Part shown: positions 15,815-24,875 of the stretch, one piece after another
Layout of the letters: each line of letters begins with the position of its first letter
Position numbering within the stretch: position 1 is the stretch's first letter
NCBI GenBank assembly: GCA_024280735.1
Contig: JAJRPO010000031.1
Coordinates: forward strand, 1 to 56,089
Length of the DNA stretch: 56,089 bases
Origin: Alphaproteobacteria bacterium
Lineage (GTDB): Bacteria; Pseudomonadota; Alphaproteobacteria; Rhodobacterales; Rhodobacteraceae
Direction: 5' to 3'
Position numbers and translations under genes: made by a program
Notes under the pieces: generated by a model
Seen by the model: the letters and a program-made list of their open reading frames with translations, nothing else
Database searches by the model: none
What the model was told of the DNA's origin: nothing

Positions 15815-16535
15815 TATTTTGATCCTTTCCAAAGTGGATGCCACATTCTGTTTTAGTCGCGCCGCGCCACCGGCCAGAGCGTTCGTCTTCGTCTTTGCCC
15901 ACAGCACTGGTGCAAGGCGCACAGCCGATTGACGGAAAGCCCATGGCCACCAATGGATGGCGGGGCAGGGCGTTATTAATCATGTATTCGGCCACATCGT
16001 CTTTGCGCCAACGGGCCAGTGGGTTTATTTTCAGGCGTTTGTCATCTTCTGCCTCAAACAACTGCAATTCTGCGCGGCTGCCGGCCTGAAACCGTTTGCG
16101 CCCTGTTATCCAAGTATCAAACCCCGCAAGCGCCTGTTCCAACGGCTCGGTCTTGCGCAACTCGCAGCAGGCATCCGGTCGGGCGCGGTGCAGCAGGCCA
16201 TAGGGGTCGCGTTTTGCCACCTGCTCGCTATCTGCACGCACAACCTGCACATTTTGCAGACCCAGCTTGGCGCATAGATCAACCTGGTATTTCAAGGTTT
16301 CCGCAAACAACATCCTTGTGTCGATAAACAGAACCGGCGTTTCGGGGCGCAGCAGTGCCACCATATGCAACAACACCACGGATTCCGCCCCAAAGGATGA
16401 TACCAGCGCCACACGCCCCACAATGGGGTCATTTAACGCCCCGCGCAGCGTTGGCATTACTGCGTGGTTTTTATAGGCGGTATTGAGCATCTCGGCGCGC
16501 GCCGCAATGCCAAGGGCCGGGTTTTCAAAGGGCAT
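15807..16535 (-). CDS. cysH: assimilatory adenylyl-sulfate (APS) reductase
   Basis: This 242-residue enzyme reduces activated sulfate to sulfite using thioredoxin. Cys123-Cys124 and Cys205-x-x-Cys208 are the four ligands of the [4Fe-4S] cluster, which marks the APS-using type rather than the cluster-free PAPS type. The catalytic ECGIH carries Cys231. The ATP-pyrophosphatase-like SSFGAES loop binds the nucleotide. AAGGAAA precedes the ATG, 9 bases after cysI. Confidence 0.93.
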   Translation of the reverse strand: MPFENPALGIAARAEMLNTAYKNHAVMPTLRGALNDPIVGRVALVSSFGAESVVLLHMVALLRPETPVLFIDTRMLFAETLKYQVDLCAKLGLQNVQVVRADSEQVAKRDPYGLLHRARPDACCELRKTEPLEQALAGFDTWITGRKRFQAGSRAELQLFEAEDDKRLKINPLARWRKDDVAEYMINNALPRHPLVAMGFPSIGCAPCTSAVGKDEDERSGRWRGATKTECGIHFGKDQNNG

Positions 16536-16544
16536 AAGATTTCC

Positions 16545-18212
16545 TTACTCGGCTGCGACCTGCACCGCTGGATAAAGCGCCGCCTTGAAAGGTGCCTGAC
16601 CCAATCGGCGGTAAGCCTGCAAAAAGGTTTCATCCGCATCAACGCGCAGATCGAGATAGGCATAGATCAACCGCTCGACCGCCGGCACAATGGCATCATA
16701 AACAAAGCCCGGCCCGGCCCGCTGGCCAATGCTGGCAGTTTCAGTACCATCGCCACCAAGGGTGATCTGGTAACTCTCGACGCCGCCCTTTTCTAACCCC
16801 AAAATACCAATGTGGCCCATGTGGTGATGGCCGCAGGCATTGATGCAGCCGGAAATCTTGATCTTGAGCGCGCCGATTTCATGCTCCAGCGCCAACGCGT
16901 CAAAGCGCAGGGCAATCTGCTGGGCAATCGGGATAGAGCGCGCAGTGGCAAGCCCGCAATAATCCATACCGGGGCAAGCGATAATATCGGAAATTAGGCC
17001 AATGTTGGCCGTCGCCAAGCCAACCTCGCGCAGGGCATCAAATACCGCCGGCAAATCGGATTTATGCACATGCGGCAAAATCACATTCTGCTCGTGGCTG
17101 ATGCGCAGCTCGTCATGGCCGAATTGTTCCGCCAAACCTGCCATCACCTGCATTTGTTCACTGGTGGCATCCCCAGGCGTCGCGCCGTGTTTCTTCAGGG
17201 AAATCGTCAGAATGGCGTAATCTGGGTGCTTGTGCGCCGCCAAATTGGTATCGGTAAAAGAGCGGAAAACCGGATCGCTGTTTTGGCGCGCCAGAAAGCT
17301 GTCTATGGGGGTATTTGCGAACTTCGGCGCGGCAAAGGCCCGCTGAATATCCGCAAACAACTGCTGGTCATTACCGCCAAAGGCCGCCCTTTGCAGGGCA
17401 AAACGTGCCTCGACCTTGTCGCGTATGCTATCAATGCCATTCTCATGCACAGTGATTTTGATCCGCGCCTTGTATTTGTTATCCCGCCGCCCCAGCACGT
17501 TGTAAACTTGCAGGATCGATTCAACATAGGGCAACAGATCCGCCGCTGGCAAAAACTCCCGCAACACCTTGCCCAGCATCGGCGTGCGCCCCAGCCCGCC
17601 GCCAACAAACACGCGGTACCCCAGATCATCGCTGGAATTGCGCATGATCTGCAAGCCAATATCATGCGCCCGCAACACAGCGCGGTCGTTTTGCGAACCG
17701 ATCACCGCAAATTTAAATTTCCGCCCCAGAAAGGCAAATTCCGGATGATCCGTGGACCATTGTCGCAACAATTCCGCCGTTGGGCGCGGGTCCATCACCT
17801 CGTCATTGGCGGCCCCCGCGAAATGATCCGCCGTCACATTGCGAATGCAATTGCCCGAGGTCTGGATCGCGTGCATGTCTATGTCGGCCAAACTGTCCAA
17901 TATATCCGGCACATCCGTCAGGGCAGGCCAGTTAAACTGCACGTTCTGGCGGGTGGTGAAATGGCCATACCCCTTGTCCCACCGATCTGCAATTTCCGCC
18001 AGTTTGCGCATCTTGGCACCATTCAGCGTGCCATAAGGGATCGCCACCCGCAACATATAGGCGTGCAATTGCAAATACAGCCCGTTCATCAGGCGCAGGG
18101 GCTTGAACTCCTCCTCGGTCAAGGCACCACTGATCCGACGTGCCACTTGGGCGCGAAACTGGCGGTTACGCTCAATGACGAACTCCCTGTCAAAATCGGA
18201 ATAATTATACAT
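16545..18212 (-). CDS. cysI: sulfite reductase haemoprotein
   Basis: This 555-residue enzyme reduces sulfite to sulfide with six electrons. Cys413, Cys419, Cys456 and Cys460 (CPGMDYC and GCINAC) bind the coupled sirohaem/[4Fe-4S] centre. YGHFTTRQNVQFNWP and GNCIRNVT are sirohaem-site blocks. The ATG ending at 18212 is chosen because GGAG precedes it and it overlaps DUF2849 by 8 bases. No flavoprotein cysJ is present. Electrons probably come from ferredoxin through Fpr, encoded in the same operon. Confidence 0.92.
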   Translation of the reverse strand: MYNYSDFDREFVIERNRQFRAQVARRISGALTEEEFKPLRLMNGLYLQLHAYMLRVAIPYGTLNGAKMRKLAEIADRWDKGYGHFTTRQNVQFNWPALTDVPDILDSLADIDMHAIQTSGNCIRNVTADHFAGAANDEVMDPRPTAELLRQWSTDHPEFAFLGRKFKFAVIGSQNDRAVLRAHDIGLQIMRNSSDDLGYRVFVGGGLGRTPMLGKVLREFLPAADLLPYVESILQVYNVLGRRDNKYKARIKITVHENGIDSIRDKVEARFALQRAAFGGNDQQLFADIQRAFAAPKFANTPIDSFLARQNSDPVFRSFTDTNLAAHKHPDYAILTISLKKHGATPGDATSEQMQVMAGLAEQFGHDELRISHEQNVILPHVHKSDLPAVFDALREVGLATANIGLISDIIACPGMDYCGLATARSIPIAQQIALRFDALALEHEIGALKIKISGCINACGHHHMGHIGILGLEKGGVESYQITLGGDGTETASIGQRAGPGFVYDAIVPAVERLIYAYLDLRVDADETFLQAYRRLGQAPFKAALYPAVQVAAE

Positions 18213-18510
18213 GGGCCTGCTCCTGCTTGCCGTGGTGATAATTCGACGGGCCTTTGGTGCGGAATACTTCGCGAAAATGGGTTGGGTAGGGGCTGCCATC
18301 GGCTGTCAGCGCCGCCTCGGCCAAATAGGGACCAACAGCAGTTTGGGGCTGGTTTGTGGCCCGCGTCAGCGCTTGCTCGGCTGAATTTGCATCGCGCAGA
18401 ACAGTTGCAGCAGCAACATCGCGTGACCACCCATCGGCGGCCCAATAGATCGCATCACCGGTTTGCAGATGATTGGCAGTCAGAATTTTGTCAGTGAAGG
18501 GACGTGTCAT
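18205..18510 (-). CDS. DUF2849 protein, first gene of the cys operon
   Basis: The 101-residue protein contains TGDAIYW and WSRDV motifs, typical of DUF2849, which regularly precedes cysI in rhodobacters and rhizobia. AAAGGA precedes the ATG. It overlaps cysI by 8 bases, implying coupled translation. No catalytic motif is visible. A helper role for sirohaem or sulfite reductase is only a guess from context. Confidence 0.82.
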   Translation of the reverse strand: MTRPFTDKILTANHLQTGDAIYWAADGWSRDVAAATVLRDANSAEQALTRATNQPQTAVGPYLAEAALTADGSPYPTHFREVFRTKGPSNYHHGKQEQAHV

Positions 18511-18538
18511 GGATTTGTTCCTTTGAGTTGCCGAATTT

Positions 18539-18600
18539 AGAACATTTTTCTGAAATCAATGCCAGACACCTTGAAAAACAAGAACGTTGTTCTGTATAAT
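18539..18600. promoter_or_regulatory. divergent control region with twin palindromes and the regulator's promoter
   Basis: AGAACATTTTTCT (18539-18551) and AGAACGTTGTTCT (18581-18593) are two 13-base inverted repeats 42 bases apart, close to four helical turns. The second lies inside the promoter TTGAAA (18571-18576), 18 bases, TATAAT (18595-18600), which reads toward the Lrp-type gene. The first lies close to the cys operon start. The layout suggests one regulator acting on both genes. Confidence 0.65.
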
Positions 18601-18645
18601 GCAAGGCTCCCATCCCAGTTTCCCGAAATGACGAGGCCCGCCAGA

Positions 18646-19107
18646 ATGCCAGCCCAACTCGACGCCACAGACCGGAAAATTCTTGCAGCCCTGCAAGAAG
18701 ACGCCACCCAATCACTCGATGAAATTGCCCGCAAAACCGGCTCTTCCAAGACGCCGGTGTGGAATAGAATCCGCAAATTGCGCGAATCAGGGGTGATCAA
18801 AAGCCAGACAACTTTACTGGACCCGGAAAAGCTGGGGCTAGAGGCCTGCTTCTTTGTGCTGGTCCGCACCTCGGAGCATGATCAGGCTTGGCAGGCTAAA
18901 TTCTTGCAAACCCTGCAAGCACGCGGCGAGGTGATGGAAGCACATCGTTTGGCAGGCGACATCGATTATATCCTGAAAGTACGGGTCAAAAACGCCCGCG
19001 CCTATGATACTTTCTACCAAGCCCTGATTGCCGAGGTGAAAATCTTCAACGTCACCGCCTTGTTGTCGATGGAAGAAATCAAATCAACCACAATACTGCC
19101 TGTGTAA
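18646..19107 (+). CDS. Lrp/AsnC-family regulator, probably of the cys operon
   Basis: The 153-residue protein has an N-terminal winged helix (LDATDRKILAALQEDATQSLDEIA, then SSKTPVWNRIRKLRESGVI) and a C-terminal RAM ligand-binding domain (LAGDIDYILKVRV). Family members bind DNA as dimers or octamers and respond to amino acids. The gene is divergent from the cys operon, and two matched palindromes lie between them. A cysteine-responsive regulator of sulfur assimilation is therefore likely. The ATG at 18646 fits the family length. Confidence 0.82.
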   Translation: MPAQLDATDRKILAALQEDATQSLDEIARKTGSSKTPVWNRIRKLRESGVIKSQTTLLDPEKLGLEACFFVLVRTSEHDQAWQAKFLQTLQARGEVMEAHRLAGDIDYILKVRVKNARAYDTFYQALIAEVKIFNVTALLSMEEIKSTTILPV

Positions 19108-19119
19108 TCCTCTTGCCCC

Positions 19120-19208
19120 TTCTTTGTTCCCTTAAATATCCCCGAGCGGAGCGGAAACCCGCGCGCCAGCGCTCAAAAGGCGTGGCGCGGCACGCGCCTC
19201 ATTTTGCT
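19120..19208. repeat. dispersed structured repeat, copy C (full length)
   Basis: On the plus strand: TTCTTTGTTC, AAATATCCCC, GCGGAGCGGAAA, CGCGCG, AGCGCTCAAAAGG, then hairpin GGCGCG/CGCGCC and CTCATTTTG. It matches copy A throughout, with changed bases in the terminal hairpin that keep pairing. It lies just after the Lrp gene stop. Confidence 0.75.
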
Positions 19209-19242
19209 TGGGTTTACCCGATTTGCAGACTAACACTATGAT

Positions 19243-20235
19243 ATGAAACTCGCGCACCCCAATTCCCGAACCCCGGATGGCGGCTCCGAAATTATTTTCG
19301 AGCTGTTTGTTCAAAACGGTTTTTCCGAAATTGAGCTGGCCTCGGTGACGGCGGTGTTGCAGCTTGCCAACAGGCTTGGGCAAAACAGGATCTTCAGCTG
19401 GCGCTTTACCTCTGATAATCCCGGCCTGGTAGAGGGCGGCGGCGGTATGATGGTGCGGGCAATGCCGGCCATTCCCGATTACGATTTTGCGGATTGCCTG
19501 ATTGTCGTGGGAACGCTGCACCCCAGCCCTGAAATGTGGCTCAAACGGATGCGCGCCATGCGGCACCAGGGCCTGCCGGTGATCCTGCTTTCCACGGCGG
19601 CCACCGCGTTTATCAAGTCAACGCGTGTGTCGAGCGGGGCGGTGACAACCCACTGGAATGATGCGGCATTGCTTCAGGAGGAGGGGGATCACCCTAAACT
19701 CAGCACCTGCATGTCCGAAAAAACGGGGGGCATTGTTACCAGCGCAGGCTCTGGCTATACGGCCGAGCTGGTTTTAAATCTGATTGCGGATTACATGAAT
19801 GCGGATGTCGTCGCGGAAATTGGCAATCACTTGCTGATTCCGACCATTCGCGGTGCCGCCGCTGAGCAACCCAAACACATTGGTGCCAATACCAACCTGT
19901 TTGACAATCATGTGTTGCGCGCCATTCAGAAAATGGAGGAGGCCATTGCCGAGCCGATACCGATGTTTGAACTCGCCAAGCAATTAAATCTGTCCGCGCG
20001 CCAGTTGGAACGTAAGTTCAATCTGACTTTGCACACACCACCCGCGCGGTTTTACAAACAATTGCGGGCCAAACGGGCGCGGATGTTGCTGCTGGAAACC
20101 CGGATGCCGACGATTGATGTGGCGATCGCCACGGGGTTTTCCTCAACCGCGGCCCTGTCGCGCGGCCTGCGGGATTGTTTTGGCCAAACCAGCAGCGAAG
20201 TGCGGGCCAGTCGGAACAAGCCGAATGGCGGGTAA
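19243..20235 (+). CDS. GlxA-type AraC-family transcriptional regulator with DJ-1/PfpI-like domain
   Basis: The 330-residue protein has an N-terminal class I glutamine-amidotransferase-like domain (about residues 15-200), without an obvious catalytic Cys-His pair. The C-terminal AraC HTH domain follows (MFELAKQLNLSARQLERKF, then TIDVAIATGFSSTAALSRGLRDCFG). Relatives sense small amines such as carnitine, choline breakdown products or dimethylglycine. The target cannot be told here. Its end is four bases from the convergent MFS gene. Confidence 0.85.
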   Translation: MKLAHPNSRTPDGGSEIIFELFVQNGFSEIELASVTAVLQLANRLGQNRIFSWRFTSDNPGLVEGGGGMMVRAMPAIPDYDFADCLIVVGTLHPSPEMWLKRMRAMRHQGLPVILLSTAATAFIKSTRVSSGAVTTHWNDAALLQEEGDHPKLSTCMSEKTGGIVTSAGSGYTAELVLNLIADYMNADVVAEIGNHLLIPTIRGAAAEQPKHIGANTNLFDNHVLRAIQKMEEAIAEPIPMFELAKQLNLSARQLERKFNLTLHTPPARFYKQLRAKRARMLLLETRMPTIDVAIATGFSSTAALSRGLRDCFGQTSSEVRASRNKPNGG

Positions 20236-20239
20236 CCTT

Positions 20240-21436
20240 TCAGGCGTCCGGCAGGTCCACATGAACCAATCCGTAAGCCAGCAAATACAGTACAAAATGA
20301 CTGGCCAGCAGGGGCAGTGGATTGCCATCAAATGCCAGCCCAATTGGCGCGGCAATCAAAACCGCCCCCAGCGTTGCGCTCGCCCCAATCACCGCAGAGG
20401 CCAGCCCGGCGATATGGCCCATCGGCTCCATCGCCAGCGCGTTGACGTTGCCCAACACCAAACTCATGCACAGGAAAGAGACGATGGACCAAGCCAGAAA
20501 TGCACCCAGTAACAGGCTCTCTGGCCCCCAAATTTGAAATCCCAAAGCTGCCAGCGCCGAGAGCGTCGACAAGGCAATGGCGAATTTACACATCCGCCGC
20601 ATCCCCAGCCGCATCACCAGCGACCCGTTGATAAAGGCCGCAAGACCAGAGGTCAGTGCCACGGTGGCAAAATACAGCGGAAATTTGTCGCCTACCCCGA
20701 AACTATCCACATAAATCTGCTGGGCAGAACTGAGATAGGCGAATAATCCACCCAGCAATAATGTCTGAATACCCATAAAAATCAGCACAATCCGGTTGGT
20801 CAGAACCTCTTTGACGGCGCTCAGTAATTCGGACCGTAACAGCATCCGTCGCCGTTCTGGCGGGTGCGATTCCACTTGCCGCAACAGCATCCAGGCCCAG
20901 GCAAAGACGGCAAACAAGATGAACGCCAAATAGATCGAGCGCCAGCCATAAATGCCCATAATTGCTTGCCCGACGGACGGCGCAACCGCAGGCACCAGCA
21001 CAAATATGCCAAAGGAAAACGACATAACCCGCGCCATTTCGCGACCCTTATAAAGATCCCGCACCATGGCGATGGTGACGGTGCGCGGGCCGGAAACCCC
21101 CAGCCCCTGAATGAAACGCCCGATCAGCATCCACTTTAGATCATCCACGTAAAAACAAATCACGCAGCCAATCAGAAACAATAATATCCCGGCACTAATT
21201 GCTGGCTTTCGCCCCGTGGCATCTGACATCGGCCCAAAGAACAGTTGCCCCAATCCGGTGCCAAGCACAAAGGTGGTGATCACTAATTGCGCCTGATTAA
21301 CATCGCTCAGCTGCAAATCCGCGGCAATGGCAGGCAGGGAGGGCAGCATCGCATCGGTGCCAAAAGCAATCAGCGAAAACATCAGTGAGACAATGACGAC
21401 AAATTCCAGAAAGGGCGTGGACTTACCGGTGTTCAT
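20240..21436 (-). CDS. Bcr/CflA-type MFS efflux transporter
   Basis: The 398-residue protein has about twelve hydrophobic helices. FGPMSDATGRKP is the MFS loop 2-3 motif A, and RFIQGLGVSGPRTVTIAMVRD resembles motifs B/C of the DHA1 drug/H+ antiporters, specifically the Bcr/CflA group (DAMLPSLPAIAADL). It overlaps the upstream DsbA-like gene by four bases, so it belongs to the operon starting with the acyl-CoA synthetase. Its exported substrate is unknown. Confidence 0.85.
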   Translation of the reverse strand: MNTGKSTPFLEFVVIVSLMFSLIAFGTDAMLPSLPAIAADLQLSDVNQAQLVITTFVLGTGLGQLFFGPMSDATGRKPAISAGILLFLIGCVICFYVDDLKWMLIGRFIQGLGVSGPRTVTIAMVRDLYKGREMARVMSFSFGIFVLVPAVAPSVGQAIMGIYGWRSIYLAFILFAVFAWAWMLLRQVESHPPERRRMLLRSELLSAVKEVLTNRIVLIFMGIQTLLLGGLFAYLSSAQQIYVDSFGVGDKFPLYFATVALTSGLAAFINGSLVMRLGMRRMCKFAIALSTLSALAALGFQIWGPESLLLGAFLAWSIVSFLCMSLVLGNVNALAMEPMGHIAGLASAVIGASATLGAVLIAAPIGLAFDGNPLPLLASHFVLYLLAYGLVHVDLPDA

Positions 21437-22080
21437 GTCTCGGCTACCTTGGCCTTCCCGGTGATTTCTTTAATCACCCGCTCCCACATCTCGACAGGCT
21501 GTGCGCCGTTCACAACATACTGATTATCAACCACAAAACAAGGAACGCCGGTCACACCTTTGTGGCGCGCATCAATGTCGCGGGCCCGAATATCATCCCG
21601 ATCTGAATCGCCCTTCAGCAATTCGCGCACCACGTCACCATCCATGCCGGCGCCTGCCGCAATACGCACCAGAACCGAAATGTCGGAAATATCGCGACCC
21701 TCTTTGAAATAGGCTTTGAACAGGCGGTTCACCACCGCGTTCTGGCATTCCTCGATACCTGCCCAATGGATCAGGCGATGCGCATCCATGGTGTTGGGCG
21801 TGCGTTTTATTCCTGCAAAATCAAGAAATAAGCCGGTTTTTTCCGCCGCCTGCTCAATTTGTAAATAGAAATCCACCGCGCCCTTTTTACCGCCAAACTT
21901 CAACTCCAGATACTCCCGCCTGTCCATCCCCTCGCTGGGCATTTTGGGATTCAGCTGAAACGGATGCCATTCAATCACGAAACTATGCTCGGGGTTGGCT
22001 TCCAGTGCGCGGTCCAGTTTGGTTTTCCCGATATAGCACCAGGGGCAAATCGGGTCGGATATGATGTCGATCTTGGTCAT
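21433..22080 (-). CDS. DsbA/FrnE-family thioredoxin-fold oxidoreductase
   Basis: The 215-residue protein has its active-site CPWC at residues 13-16 (SDPICPWCYIG) and cis-Pro region GVTGVPCFVV. The helical insertion and DAHRLIHWA block are typical of FrnE-type cytoplasmic DsbA relatives. There is no signal peptide, so it acts in the cytoplasm, perhaps as a disulfide or polyketide-related oxidoreductase. Four-base overlaps with both neighbours place it in a three-gene operon. Confidence 0.87.
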   Translation of the reverse strand: MTKIDIISDPICPWCYIGKTKLDRALEANPEHSFVIEWHPFQLNPKMPSEGMDRREYLELKFGGKKGAVDFYLQIEQAAEKTGLFLDFAGIKRTPNTMDAHRLIHWAGIEECQNAVVNRLFKAYFKEGRDISDISVLVRIAAGAGMDGDVVRELLKGDSDRDDIRARDIDARHKGVTGVPCFVVDNQYVVNGAQPVEMWERVIKEITGKAKVAET

Positions 22081-23588
22081 AATATGCGCAGGTCCTTTCG
22101 GCGAATTTTGTTATTGGCCCCTTTGGGCAGGGCGTCCAAACGGTTGAATATACGGGGGCATTTGTAACGCGCCAAATGTGCAGCGCAATGGGTAATTAAC
22201 ATGTTATCGGGAATGTCATAATCCGATACATAATAGATCGCAATAACGGATATATCGTCTTTGACGCGGTGTTCAACTGCTGCCGCCTCGCTGATACCCT
22301 CAAAACCCAGCAAAGCGCTTTCAATCTCCAGCGGCGAAACGCGGTATCCACCGGCGTTAATCATATCATCGTCGCGCCCCAGATAGGTGACATAGCCATC
22401 CGCATCCATCGAGACAGTATCCCCCGTCACAAACCATTCGCCTTGCATCTTAGCAGCGGTTTCAACCGGTTGACCCCGATACCCCAGCATCAACCCTTGA
22501 TCGTGACGGCAAATTGCCAATACCCCCGCGGCGTTCAATGCCACAGGCCCATCATCCCCTAATACCGCCACGCGCCGACCCGTTTGCACACGGCCAGCGG
22601 CCCCCTCAATCGGGGGTACCGAGGGGCTTGAGGAAATAAATGTCGATATCTCACTCATGCCCAAAGCTTCAAAAATCGGCTTACCAGTCTCAACACCCCA
22701 ACGCTCCAAAGTTTTTACCGGCATTTTTTCACCCGCACTCAGCCCATGGCGCAGGGTGGCAAAATCTCTGCCAAGGGGCTGCCTTAGGATCTGGCGGTAA
22801 ACCCCGGGGGCGGCGGCAAAAATGCTCGGGTGATGTTTGCGGGCCAGCGCCGCCCAAATCGCCTTATCGGGCGCGCCGGTATATATCATTGCCGTGGCTC
22901 CAATTGCCCAAGGATCAAGCAACCCGGTGCCCAGCGTATAAGTCCAGTTGAACGCCCCTGCGTGTAACATCCGGTCGTCCTCCCGCAAGTCATACCACCC
23001 CTCCCACATCATCCGGCGCGCCCAAACTGCGCGTTGCGCATGCATCACCGCGCGCGGCTGTCCAGAGGTGCCGGACGTGTAAATAATATAGCCAAGGTCA
23101 TCGGGCCTGCGGGGCAACGGCTTGGCGGGGGGCGCAGTGCGCAAAGCCCGCAAGCTGGTTTGATCCAGCCAATCACAGGGCAGATTTTCCAACGGCGCAA
23201 CCCCGCCTGCGAAACAAATCAATGCCGGCTCCAACTCGGCAATGATGTGACGCACCTCCGGCTCTGTCAGCAGGGCAGACGTGGGCACCGGCACCGCCCC
23301 TATGGCGATCGCTGCCAGAAACAAAATCGGAAAATCTGCCGAATTGCCAATGCGCAGCAATATCCGGTCACCAACCCCTAAACCCCGCTCGCGCAAACCG
23401 CCAGCGGTGCCCAGAACGGCTGCCCGCAAGGCGCTGTATGTCCAGATTTCCGGTGCCCCGTCGCCATAAACCTCTAGCGCGTTTTTCGTGGGCGATGCCA
23501 AACCCTGCGCCAAAACATACCCCGCAATATTGAACGGATCAGGGCAGGGGGCGGGGCGGCCCGCATCAAATATCGAAAGCTCTATCAT
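22077..23588 (-). CDS. AMP-forming acyl-CoA synthetase
   Basis: The start at the ATG ending at 23588 gives 503 residues. It has the ANL-superfamily ATP loop YTSGTSGQPR, a core motif around EALGMSEISTF, GEWFVTGDTVSMDADGYVTYLGRDDDMI with the hinge Asp, and a C-terminal GANNKIRRKDL that carries the catalytic lysine. It activates a carboxylic acid as the acyl-AMP and then the CoA ester. The acid is unknown. The gene is divergent from an XRE-cupin regulator and heads an operon with the DsbA-like and MFS genes. Confidence 0.87.
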   Translation of the reverse strand: MIELSIFDAGRPAPCPDPFNIAGYVLAQGLASPTKNALEVYGDGAPEIWTYSALRAAVLGTAGGLRERGLGVGDRILLRIGNSADFPILFLAAIAIGAVPVPTSALLTEPEVRHIIAELEPALICFAGGVAPLENLPCDWLDQTSLRALRTAPPAKPLPRRPDDLGYIIYTSGTSGQPRAVMHAQRAVWARRMMWEGWYDLREDDRMLHAGAFNWTYTLGTGLLDPWAIGATAMIYTGAPDKAIWAALARKHHPSIFAAAPGVYRQILRQPLGRDFATLRHGLSAGEKMPVKTLERWGVETGKPIFEALGMSEISTFISSSPSVPPIEGAAGRVQTGRRVAVLGDDGPVALNAAGVLAICRHDQGLMLGYRGQPVETAAKMQGEWFVTGDTVSMDADGYVTYLGRDDDMINAGGYRVSPLEIESALLGFEGISEAAAVEHRVKDDISVIAIYYVSDYDIPDNMLITHCAAHLARYKCPRIFNRLDALPKGANNKIRRKDLRIL

Positions 23589-23633
23589 GGGAATCTGTCT
23601 ATTCCGATTTTGCCAAGTTGCAAGCGGATGTAT

Positions 23634-23648
23634 CCTTGCGCTACAAGG
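23634..23648. promoter_or_regulatory. candidate operator between the divergent genes
   Basis: CCTTG (23634-23638) and CAAGG (23644-23648) form a perfect inverted repeat with a 5-base centre. GGAAT-N6-ATTCC at 23590-23605 is a second, different palindrome. Either could bind the XRE-cupin protein encoded immediately downstream. Confidence 0.35.
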
Positions 23649-23673
23649 TTTCAATCCTGACCGAAAGCGCCCC

Positions 23674-24300
23674 ATGACCACCAACCCTCAACCCAGCCTG
23701 ATCCGCATTGCCAAATCTGACGGCAGCAACGAGGAAGCCGAGACTTTGAACCTGGGCGAACGGGTGCGTGCCCTGCGCAAAGCCCGCAATTGGACCTTGG
23801 AACAAGCGGCACAAAAGGCAGGGCTGGCGCGTTCCACCCTGTCAAAAATTGAAAACGGCCAGATGTCTCCAACCTTTGACGCGGTAAAAAAACTGGCGGA
23901 GGGGTTGAATATCTCGGTGCCACAACTGTTCACCGCCCCGCGCGGCGACCAGATATTGGGGCGCATGGACATCACCAAAGACGGCCAAGGCAAGGCCCAC
24001 ACCACCGCGACCTATGAACATGAACTGCTGGGCGCTGGCCTGAAATCGAAACAAATGATCCCCTACCGCGCCCGTATTCGTGCCCGCTCGATTGATGAAT
24101 TTGACGGCTGGGTACGCCACGACGGCGAGGAATTCCTCTATGTCCTGTCCGGCATCATCACCTTTTACACCGAATTCTATGAGCCAAAGGAATTGCGCCG
24201 TGGCGACAGCGCCTATTATGATGCCAGCATGGGCCATAATGTGGTGTCCTCGGGCCAAGAGGACGCGGTGATCCTTTGGGTAACGTCGCTAAAGGACTGA
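23674..24300 (+). CDS. XRE-family regulator with C-terminal cupin domain
   Basis: The start at 23674 gives 208 residues. The helix-turn-helix (ERVRALRKARNWTLEQAAQKAGLARSTLSKIENGQ region) covers about residues 24-80. A single cupin_2 domain follows (EFLYVLSGIITFYTE, then GDSAYYDASMGHNVVSSG) with histidines that may bind metal or a ligand. Relatives (the PuuR/SutR type) repress neighbouring catabolic genes. The divergent acyl-CoA synthetase operon is the likely target. Confidence 0.87.
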   Translation: MTTNPQPSLIRIAKSDGSNEEAETLNLGERVRALRKARNWTLEQAAQKAGLARSTLSKIENGQMSPTFDAVKKLAEGLNISVPQLFTAPRGDQILGRMDITKDGQGKAHTTATYEHELLGAGLKSKQMIPYRARIRARSIDEFDGWVRHDGEEFLYVLSGIITFYTEFYEPKELRRGDSAYYDASMGHNVVSSGQEDAVILWVTSLKD

Positions 24301-24793
24301 TATACACCTCTTAGCAGCGCTCATTATTGTCAGATTGTAATTCAATGCACAAACGAACCCTCATCACTGAAGATACTAGAAAATTAATTGCTGGAAGCTT
24401 CAAAAATACCAAATTGGGCTTAATGAGAATAGCAAAAAAACTTGAATCTTCAGGGTATGGATGACAGTGATGTTGTTCGCCATTGTCACAAAATTATCCT
24501 ATCGACCCCAATCCCCAATCCCCAACATCGAAGTTCGAGGTGAAAACTATTATCTGTACTCGCATGAATATTCGGCTGTGTTGACCATTAATAGATCAAG
24601 TTTGGGCATCATTACTGCAAAATTATTTCCTTAGCAGGTTTGACGGGGAATCGATTCTCATTGATTTATGAAGAGAAATCAGCTTCTCAAACTGGCAGGC
24701 TGATCGCAGTCTACCTTTATAGTTGTGAACTTCATGTAGCCATCCACCCCAAGTTTTTAAGGCCGAATTAACCATTTCCCCAAAATCAGCGCC
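24301..24793. other. AT-rich stretch without a convincing gene
   Basis: About 490 bases, visibly richer in A+T than the flanking genes. The only frame of note is 24345-24464 on the plus strand: 39 codons beginning MHKRTLITED and ending in a basic helix-like segment (MRIAKKLESSG). It lacks a good ribosome site and may be the remnant of a DNA-binding protein. No RNA gene, transposase or repeat copy was found here. Confidence 0.4.
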
Positions 24794-24869
24794 AAAAAAA
24801 ACGCCCTCACAAGGAGGGCGTCAAGTTATTGAGGCAGGTTTCATACAGGCAAGAAACCTATCGAGCAGT
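24794..24869 (-). ncRNA. candidate small RNA upstream of the YejA-like gene
   Basis: On the minus strand a promoter TTGGCG (24904-24899), 17 bases, TATAAC (24881-24876) leads into a roughly 76-base transcript. It has one hairpin (GGTTTC pairs with GAAACC, about 24833-24854) and a strong intrinsic terminator, ACGCCCTCC/GAGGGCGT with loop TTGT, followed by eight T residues at 24801-24794. No protein-coding frame fits. It is divergent from the binding-protein gene. Confidence 0.65.
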
Positions 24870-24875
24870 AAGGAT

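Noticed and set aside
17064-18497. Long plus-strand frame of 477 codons opposite cysI
   Set aside because: It is the shadow of the real sulfite reductase and DUF2849 genes. The product is Arg/His/Gln-rich with no domain.
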